From positions 1 to 9,934 of the forward strand of contig VAZR01000022.1 of NCBI GenBank assembly GCA_005888515.1: a DNA stretch of 9,934 nucleotides, written 5' to 3'. The notes under the pieces are model-generated. The model did no database searches and was not told the DNA's origin. It saw nothing but the letters and a program-made list of their open reading frames with translations. Below are positions 5,379 to 9,934 of this stretch, piece by piece. How positions within the stretch are numbered: the first letter of the stretch is position 1; each line of letters starts with the position of its first letter. Source of the DNA: Alphaproteobacteria bacterium. Its GTDB lineage: Bacteria > Pseudomonadota > Alphaproteobacteria > ATCC43930 > CGMCC-115725. The translations under genes were made by a program, and so were the position numbers.

Positions 5379-6743
5379 TCAGCCGATCGCCCGAAGGCCG
5401 GCGGGTTTTTTGGCGCTGGTGGGACGGCCTGGGCGGCCGATGCTGTGATAGAGGAGACCGGCGGCAATCATCTCCTCCGGGTTGTAGATGTTGCGCAGGT
5501 CAATGATGACAGGTCGGCGCATCAGGCGCTTGACCCGCCCGAGGTCGAGCCCCCGGAACGCGTTCCATTCGGTCACCAGGATCAGCGCGTCGGCCCCTTC
5601 CATCGCCTCATAGGGATCGCCGCAATAGTCCAGATCCGGCATCAGCTTCTTCGCTTCGGCCATCCCTTCCGGGTCGAAGGCTCGGATCGTCGCGCCGGCC
5701 TCGCGCAGCGCCGGCAGGAACGCCAAGCTCGGACTGTCGCGCATATCGTCGGTATTGGGCTTGAAGGTCAGCCCAAGCGCGGCCAACCTCAGGCCATCGA
5801 CGCTGCCGCCGCAAGCAGCGATAATCCGGTCGGCCATACGCCGTTTACGTGTCTCGTTGACCCGCAGCACGGTATCAATGATCGCCAGCGGGGCCTCGGC
5901 CTGCTCGGCGGTGCGTACCAGCGCCTGGCAGTCCTTGGGGAAGCACGATCCACCAAAGCCCGGGCCGGCATGCAGGAATTTACGCCCGATGCGGCCGTCG
6001 AGGCCGATCCCGCGGGCGACGTCCTGCACATCCGCGCCAACCGCCTCGCACAGATCGGCCATCTCGTTGATGAAGGTGATCTTCGTGGCGAGAAAGGCGT
6101 TGGCCGCATATTTGATCAGCTCGGCCGTCTCGATCGCGGTAAAGACGATCGGCGTCTCGAGCAGGTAGAGCGGCCGATAGAGCGCGCTCAGCACCGTACG
6201 GGCGTGCTCGCTGTCAGTACCGATCACGACCCGGTCGGGACGCATAAAATCGGAGATCGCCGAACCTTCCCGCAAGAACTCGGGGTTCGACGCGACATCG
6301 AAACGATTGGGCGGCAGAGCTTTTTTCAAAATCCCACCAACCCGGCGACCGGTGCCGACCGGGACGGTGGATTTGGTAATGACCACCGTCCGCTCGTTTG
6401 TGCTTTCTCGCAGTGCTTCGCCGAGTTCAGCGGCGGCGGCGTACACATAGCTGAGGTCCGCATGGCCGTCGCCGCGGCGCGATGGAGTACCGACCGCGAT
6501 GAAGACCGCGTCGGCTCCCGCTACGGCCGACCTCAGGTTTGTCGTGAAGCTCAGCCGCCCCGCCGCCGTATTGCTGGCGACCAGCTGGTCGAGACCGGGC
6601 TCGTAAATAGGCATTTCGCCGCGCGACAGCCGTTCGATTTTGTCGGCCTCCTTGTCGACGCAGGTGACGTTCACCCCGAATTCCGAGAAACAGGCCCCCG
6701 AGACTAGGCCGACATAACCTGTCCCGATCATCGCAATGCGCAT
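5379..6743 (-). CDS. ugd: UDP-glucose 6-dehydrogenase
   Basis: The 454-aa enzyme oxidises UDP-glucose twice with NAD to give UDP-glucuronate. It has the three-part UDP-glucose/GDP-mannose dehydrogenase structure. The N-terminal NAD-binding domain has IGTGYVGL (6-13) and VDKEADKI (29-36), then VGTPS (84-88) and TKSTVPVGT (123-131). The central domain has NPEFLREGSA (153-162) and ELIKYAANAF (209-218, with K211). The catalytic loop is GFGGSCFPKD (262-271), with nucleophile C267. The C-terminal UDP-binding domain has LTFKPNTDD and DSPS. All catalytic residues are intact. The first start in frame is GTG 6749, but ATG 6743 is preferred because AGGGGAG lies 9 nt before it. The gene is the first of an operon with uxs and is divergent from galE across a 264-nt region. 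Together these give UDP-GlcA and UDP-Xyl, common precursors of acidic exopolysaccharide or lipopolysaccharide. Confidence 0.95.
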   Translation of the reverse strand: MRIAMIGTGYVGLVSGACFSEFGVNVTCVDKEADKIERLSRGEMPIYEPGLDQLVASNTAAGRLSFTTNLRSAVAGADAVFIAVGTPSRRGDGHADLSYVYAAAAELGEALRESTNERTVVITKSTVPVGTGRRVGGILKKALPPNRFDVASNPEFLREGSAISDFMRPDRVVIGTDSEHARTVLSALYRPLYLLETPIVFTAIETAELIKYAANAFLATKITFINEMADLCEAVGADVQDVARGIGLDGRIGRKFLHAGPGFGGSCFPKDCQALVRTAEQAEAPLAIIDTVLRVNETRKRRMADRIIAACGGSVDGLRLAALGLTFKPNTDDMRDSPSLAFLPALREAGATIRAFDPEGMAEAKKLMPDLDYCGDPYEAMEGADALILVTEWNAFRGLDLGRVKRLMRRPVIIDLRNIYNPEEMIAAGLLYHSIGRPGRPTSAKKPAGLRAIG

Positions 6744-6752
6744 GGGCACGAA

Positions 6753-6759
6753 CTCCCCT
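6753..6759 (-). promoter_or_regulatory. Ribosome binding site of ugd
   Basis: AGGGGAG on the - strand lies 9 nt before ATG 6743 and only 3 nt before the alternative GTG at 6749, so it favours the ATG. Confidence 0.65.
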
Positions 6760-6763
6760 GACT

Positions 6764-6773
6764 GAACCGGTTC
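6764..6773. repeat. 10-bp perfect palindrome upstream of ugd
   Basis: GAACCGGTTC is a perfect palindrome, 21 nt upstream of the ugd ATG. It could be a regulator half-site pair or chance. Confidence 0.3.
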
Positions 6774-6832
6774 CCGACCATCGTTCCTACCGAGACTGAG
6801 CCAAGCCCGACGCCGCCGAGAACCGCCTTTTA

Positions 6833-6851
6833 CCCGATCGCCTCGATCGGG
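6833..6851. repeat. Perfect inverted repeat, 8-bp arms and 3-nt spacer
   Basis: CCCGATCG (6833-6840) and CGATCGGG (6844-6851) flank CCT. Near the middle of the divergent region, this is the strongest dyad in the window and looks like an operator or a small hairpin. Neither strand has a T-tract after it, so a terminator is unlikely. Confidence 0.45.
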
Positions 6852-6881
6852 TCATGGTTGGCGGCCAATGCAGCCCAGAAC

Positions 6882-6902
6882 GAATATCCATTGCGGTTAT
6901 TC
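6882..6902. repeat. 21-bp imperfect AT-rich dyad between ugd and galE
   Basis: GAATA and TATTC form the outer 5-bp arms and CC/GG a matching inner pair, in an unusually AT-rich patch for this DNA. The geometry resembles a dimeric transcription-factor site. Confidence 0.35.
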
Positions 6903-7007
6903 CGATGCTGGCTGGCGCGGCGAGCTGACGCACCCTTCCCGAATGGAAGAGAGATGGGCAATCCAGCGTTCTCGCACGAGTTCGGAACAGCAGCCGGGCA
7001 GCACGGG

Positions 7008-7997
7008 ATGACGCAATCGATTCTGGTCACCGGCGGAGCGGGTTACGTCGGCAGCCACGCCTGTAAGGCGCTGGCTGCCGCCGGTTACCGCCCGGTCGTC
7101 TACGACAATTTGTCCCGTGGGCACAGCGAGGCGGTGCGCTGGGGCCCGCTTGTCGAGGGCGATTTGCACGATGCGCCGAGGTTCACCGCCGCATTGCGCA
7201 CCCATCAGATAACCGCGGTTATGCATTTTGCGGCGTTTGCCTATGTCGGCGAGTCGATGACTAACGCGGAAACTTATTATCGCAATAACGTCGGCGGTAC
7301 TCTCGCGTTGCTTGCAGGGATGCGCGACGCTGCTGTCCCCACGATCGTTTTTTCTTCGACCTGTGCCGTCTACGGGGTTCCGGACCGGCTGCCGATCGTC
7401 GAGACCACCGCAAAGGGTCCGCTGAACCCGTACGGCGAGACCAAACTGACGATTGAGCGGGCGCTCCACTGGTACAATCAGTCGTACGATCTGCGATTTG
7501 CCGCATTGCGCTATTTCAACGCCGCCGGCGCCGATCCCGATGGCGAGATCGGCGAGGATCACGAGCCCGAGCCCCACCTGATCCCGCGGGTGCTGCGCGC
7601 CGGGCTCGGTACCGGCGAGCCGGTCGAGATCTACGGCACTGACTATGCGACGCCGGATGGGACCGCGGTCCGCGACTATATTCACGTCACCGATCTGGCG
7701 GACGCGCATGTCAGGGCGCTCGGCTATCTGGCCGCGGGCGGCGAGAGCGGTGCCCTCAATCTGGGCACCAGCCAAGGCATTTCGGTACGCCAAGTCATCG
7801 CGGCGGTCGAGCGGATCGCCGGCCGGCCGGTGCCGTTCCGCGAGACCGGGCGTCGGCCGGGGGATCCGCCGGAGCTCGTCGCCGACCCCACGCTCGCCCG
7901 GACCCGCCTCGATTGGCAGCCGCGGTATTCCGATCTCGACACGATCATCCGAACCGCGCTGGCCTGGGAGCACCGCGCCGGTCGGCGGCAACCCTGA
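7008..7997 (+). CDS. galE: UDP-glucose 4-epimerase
   Basis: The 329-aa extended SDR enzyme interconverts UDP-glucose and UDP-galactose with tightly bound NAD. Visible motifs are GGAGYVGS (9-16), YDNLSRGH (32-39), HFAAFAYVGES (73-83), SSTCAVYG (116-123), and catalytic Y142/K146 in YGETK. YFNAAGADPDG and EDHEPEPHLIP are GalE hallmarks. Length and order match the family. The ATG at 7008 begins directly before the first beta strand (SILVTGG) and is chosen on homology, although no good Shine-Dalgarno precedes it. An in-frame ATG at 6954 has GGAAG 4 nt upstream and would add 18 residues. The gene is divergent from ugd and precedes the hydrolase-glycosyltransferase gene on the same strand, which fits supply of UDP-Gal to surface glycan synthesis. 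Some GalE-like enzymes also act on UDP-xylose or N-acetylated sugars; with a UDP-xylose operon beside it, that is possible but unproven. Confidence 0.93.
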   Translation: MTQSILVTGGAGYVGSHACKALAAAGYRPVVYDNLSRGHSEAVRWGPLVEGDLHDAPRFTAALRTHQITAVMHFAAFAYVGESMTNAETYYRNNVGGTLALLAGMRDAAVPTIVFSSTCAVYGVPDRLPIVETTAKGPLNPYGETKLTIERALHWYNQSYDLRFAALRYFNAAGADPDGEIGEDHEPEPHLIPRVLRAGLGTGEPVEIYGTDYATPDGTAVRDYIHVTDLADAHVRALGYLAAGGESGALNLGTSQGISVRQVIAAVERIAGRPVPFRETGRRPGDPPELVADPTLARTRLDWQPRYSDLDTIIRTALAWEHRAGRRQP

Positions 7998-8037
7998 TGC
8001 ATTCCCGGCTATGTGCGCTGGAATTTCCGCTAATCGC

Positions 8038-8066
8038 TTGGTTTTGGAAAGAAAATGACAGATAAA
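8038..8066 (+). promoter_or_regulatory. Candidate sigma70-type promoter before the hydrolase-glycosyltransferase gene
   Basis: TTGGTT (8038-8043) and GATAAA (8061-8066) are separated by 17 nt, in the most AT-rich stretch between galE and the next gene. The matches to TTGACA and TATAAT are 3/6 and 4/6, so the call is weak. Transcription would start near 8073, before the preferred start codon at 8136. Confidence 0.3.
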
Positions 8067-8122
8067 TTCGGCGATTACGCAACCGCCGACGATTTTGAAG
8101 CCACCGGCGCACCACGCAACGC

Positions 8123-8127
8123 GGGAG
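8123..8127 (+). promoter_or_regulatory. Ribosome binding site supporting start 8136
   Basis: GGGAG lies 8 nt before ATG 8136. The alternative ATG 8055 has GGAAAG only 3 nt ahead, so this site favours the downstream start. Confidence 0.5.
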
Positions 8128-8135
8128 CTGGCGAG

Positions 8136-9934
8136 ATGAGCGCAATCGACAGCGACAGCGTGGCGTTGGAGGCGCCGGCGCCCGACGAGGTTTTGCCGGA
8201 CCGGGCGGCGGCAGGCCCCGGCGATATCAGGGTCCATGGCAAGTTCTTTTTTGCCGACGGAGCCAAATATTTCGTGAAGGGCGTGACCTACGGGCCATTC
8301 GGCCCCGGCAGCCACGGCGCGCAATTCCCCGAAACACAAATTGTCGAACGCGACTTTGCCCTGATGCGCGGTGCCGGGGTGAATACGGTCCGGGTCTTCA
8401 CTGTGCCGCCGCTCTGGCTACTCGACGCCGCGGAGGAAGCCGGGCTTAAGGTTCTCGTCGGATTGCCCTGGTCGCAACACGTCGCGTTCCTCGACAGCGC
8501 GCCAATTCAGGCGCAGATCCGGGAGGCAATCATAGGCGGCGTGCGCGCCTGCTCCCGGCATCCCGCGGTATTTGCCTATCTCGTCGGCAACGAGATCCCG
8601 CCGGACATGATCCGCTGGCACGGGGCAGAGGAGGTACGGCGCTTCCTGAAGGAGCTGGTAACGCTGGTACGCCGGGAGCATCCCGGTGCGCTGGTCAGCT
8701 ACGCCAATTTCCCGTCGACCGAGTACCTGACGATCGATTTCACCGATTTTCTGTGTTTCAACGTCTACTTGCATGACGAAACGGCGTTCCGCCGCTACAT
8801 CGCTCGTCTGCATAATCTCGCCGTCGACAAGCCGCTGGTGCTGACCGAGTTCGGCATCGACTCGATGCGCAACGGCGACGAGGAGCAGACCCGGATCCTC
8901 GGCTGGCAGGTGCGGGCCGCATTCGCCTCCGGGGTCGCCGGCACGTTCGTCTTCGCGTGGACCGATGAATGGTTCACCGGCGGGCATTTGATAGAGGATT
9001 GGGCTTTCGGTCTGGTTGACCGGGAGCGCCGGCCGAAACCGGCGTTTTATGAGGTCGCCGCGCGCTACACGGGAGCTTTGCCGCCGCCTCTGCCGCGCTA
9101 TCCCCGCGTTTCGGTGGTGGTTTGCTCGTACAACGCCGAGCGCACGATGGAGGCCTGCCTCGCCTCTCTCGAAGTTCTCAATTATCCCGATTACGAGGTC
9201 ATCGTCGTCAATGACGGTTCGACCGACCGCACCCTCGAAATCGCCGAGCGGTTCCCGTTTTGCCGGATCATCAGCCAGCCGAACAAGGGTTTGAGCGTTG
9301 CGCGCAACGTCGGCGCCGAGGCCGCAACCGGCGAGATCGTCGCCTATACCGATAGCGACTGTGTGGCCGATCCCGATTGGCTGACCTACCTCGTCGCCAA
9401 AATGGAGGCGAGCAACCTCGCGGCCTGCGGCGGGCCGAATTTTCCGCCTCCCGAGGACAGCCTGGTTCCGGCCGCGGTCGCCGTGTCCCCGGGGGGGCCT
9501 ACCCATGTGCTGATCAGCGATGAGGTCGCGGAGCACATCGCCGGCTGCAATATGGCGTTCCGGCGCGACGTGCTGTTAGCGCTCGGCGGCTTTGATCCGG
9601 TGTATCGCGCCGCCGGCGATGACGTTGACATCTGCTGGCGCTTTCAGGATGCCGGCCACACGATCGGCTTCAGCCCGGCCGCGATCGTCTGGCATTTCCG
9701 CCGCAACACCGTGCGCGCCTATATCGGCCAACAGCGCGGCTACGGCAAAGCCGAGGCGCTCGTCTATGCCAAGCACCCCTTCCGCTTCAACCTGCTCGGG
9801 CAGGCGAAGTGGCTCGGCCGCATCTATGGCGATTTGTCGGCAGCGCTCCTGTTATCGCGCAAGCCGGTGATCTATTCCGGGGTTTTCGGGCGCGGTCTGT
9901 TCCAGACGATGTACGAGCCGCCTTCCTCGCTGAC
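8136..9934 (+). CDS. Fusion of TIM-barrel glycoside-hydrolase-like domain and family 2 glycosyltransferase (3' end outside window)
   Basis: The frame is open to the window end, giving 599 residues from ATG 8136 (626 from ATG 8055). In 8055-based numbering, residues 57-340 form a GH2-C/GH5-like (clan A) barrel. GNEIP places acid/base E180, LTEFGID places nucleophile E265, and FAWTDEW lies near the barrel end. Residues 350 onward form a GT2 domain: VSVVVCSYN, VNDGSTD (D387), a DSD motif (433-435), AGCNMAFRRDVL, and GDDVDICWRF with D522/D523 at the acceptor-base position. QQRGYG stands where processive enzymes have QxxRW. No signal peptide or N-terminal membrane helix is seen. ATG 8136 has GGGAG 8 nt upstream; codons 8055-8135 have many A/T third positions, unlike the rest, so 8136 is preferred. 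It follows galE, probably as part of a polysaccharide locus. The substrate is unknown. Confidence 0.85.
   Translation, partial: MSAIDSDSVALEAPAPDEVLPDRAAAGPGDIRVHGKFFFADGAKYFVKGVTYGPFGPGSHGAQFPETQIVERDFALMRGAGVNTVRVFTVPPLWLLDAAEEAGLKVLVGLPWSQHVAFLDSAPIQAQIREAIIGGVRACSRHPAVFAYLVGNEIPPDMIRWHGAEEVRRFLKELVTLVRREHPGALVSYANFPSTEYLTIDFTDFLCFNVYLHDETAFRRYIARLHNLAVDKPLVLTEFGIDSMRNGDEEQTRILGWQVRAAFASGVAGTFVFAWTDEWFTGGHLIEDWAFGLVDRERRPKPAFYEVAARYTGALPPPLPRYPRVSVVVCSYNAERTMEACLASLEVLNYPDYEVIVVNDGSTDRTLEIAERFPFCRIISQPNKGLSVARNVGAEAATGEIVAYTDSDCVADPDWLTYLVAKMEASNLAACGGPNFPPPEDSLVPAAVAVSPGGPTHVLISDEVAEHIAGCNMAFRRDVLLALGGFDPVYRAAGDDVDICWRFQDAGHTIGFSPAAIVWHFRRNTVRAYIGQQRGYGKAEALVYAKHPFRFNLLGQAKWLGRIYGDLSAALLLSRKPVIYSGVFGRGLFQTMYEPPSSL

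Larger units (their letters stand above)
6744..7007. promoter_or_regulatory. Divergent ugd/galE control region
   Basis: This 264-nt region lies between two divergent genes and must hold the ugd promoter and probably the galE one. No confident -35/-10 pair was found on either strand. It contains three inverted repeats: GAACCGGTTC (6764-6773), an 8-bp repeat at 6833-6851, and an AT-rich 21-bp dyad at 6882-6902. No coding potential with family features is seen; the galE frame stays open through part of it. Confidence 0.5.

Noticed and set aside
4541..6707. Two + strand frames of 321 and 489 codons opposite uxs and ugd
   Set aside because: Shadows of two genes with full catalytic motif sets on the - strand.
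6897..8339. - strand open frame of 480 codons opposite galE
   Set aside because: Spans galE, the gap and the start of the next gene, with no recognisable domain; galE motifs are decisive on the + strand.
8418..9536. - strand open frame of 372 codons opposite the hydrolase-glycosyltransferase gene
   Set aside because: The + strand frame carries both catalytic glutamates and the GT2 motifs; the antisense product looks like a shadow.
1..9934. CRISPR array, tRNA, rRNA, transposase or phage genes
   Set aside because: No regularly spaced direct repeats, no tRNA-like cloverleaf, and no transposase or integrase motifs were found on reading both strands.

Overview
The window is high-GC DNA with the codon use and gene types of an alphaproteobacterium (Rhizobiales or Rhodospirillales-like). 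This assignment is inferred from protein families and GC-rich third codon positions; there is no rRNA marker. Nine complete genes and two genes cut by the window edges are supported, and coding density is high. No tRNA, rRNA, CRISPR array, insertion sequence or integrase is visible.

Left part (1-1180, + strand): the 3' end of an ABC1/AarF-family kinase-like gene, then a two-gene HEPN/nucleotidyltransferase pair (hepT-mntA type toxin-antitoxin). The two genes overlap by 4 nt, and the diagnostic residues of both partners are intact.

Middle part (1327-4345, + strand): a compact run of three genes with gaps of 14 and 3 nt. They encode a secreted ABC-transporter solute-binding protein with no permease or ATPase beside it, a PP2C-type Ser/Thr phosphatase resembling PppA of type VI secretion loci, and a HAD-superfamily phosphatase. 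A roughly 230-nt gap with several inverted repeats separates these from a small unrecognised lipoprotein gene.

Right part (4361-9934): a nucleotide-sugar and polysaccharide locus. On the - strand, ugd (UDP-glucose 6-dehydrogenase) and uxs (UDP-glucuronate decarboxylase) form an operon converting UDP-glucose to UDP-xylose. Divergent from it, on the + strand, lie galE (UDP-glucose 4-epimerase) and a long gene that runs off the right end. This last gene fuses a TIM-barrel glycoside-hydrolase-like domain to a family 2 glycosyltransferase. The 264-nt divergent region carries three inverted repeats. The inferred job of the block is supply of UDP-GlcA, UDP-Xyl and UDP-Gal and their use in a cell-surface or exported glycan.

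The most interesting items are the hydrolase-glycosyltransferase fusion, the HepT-MntA pair, the solute-binding protein/PP2C/HAD operon and the structured intergenic regions. None is proven to be a new system from sequence alone.
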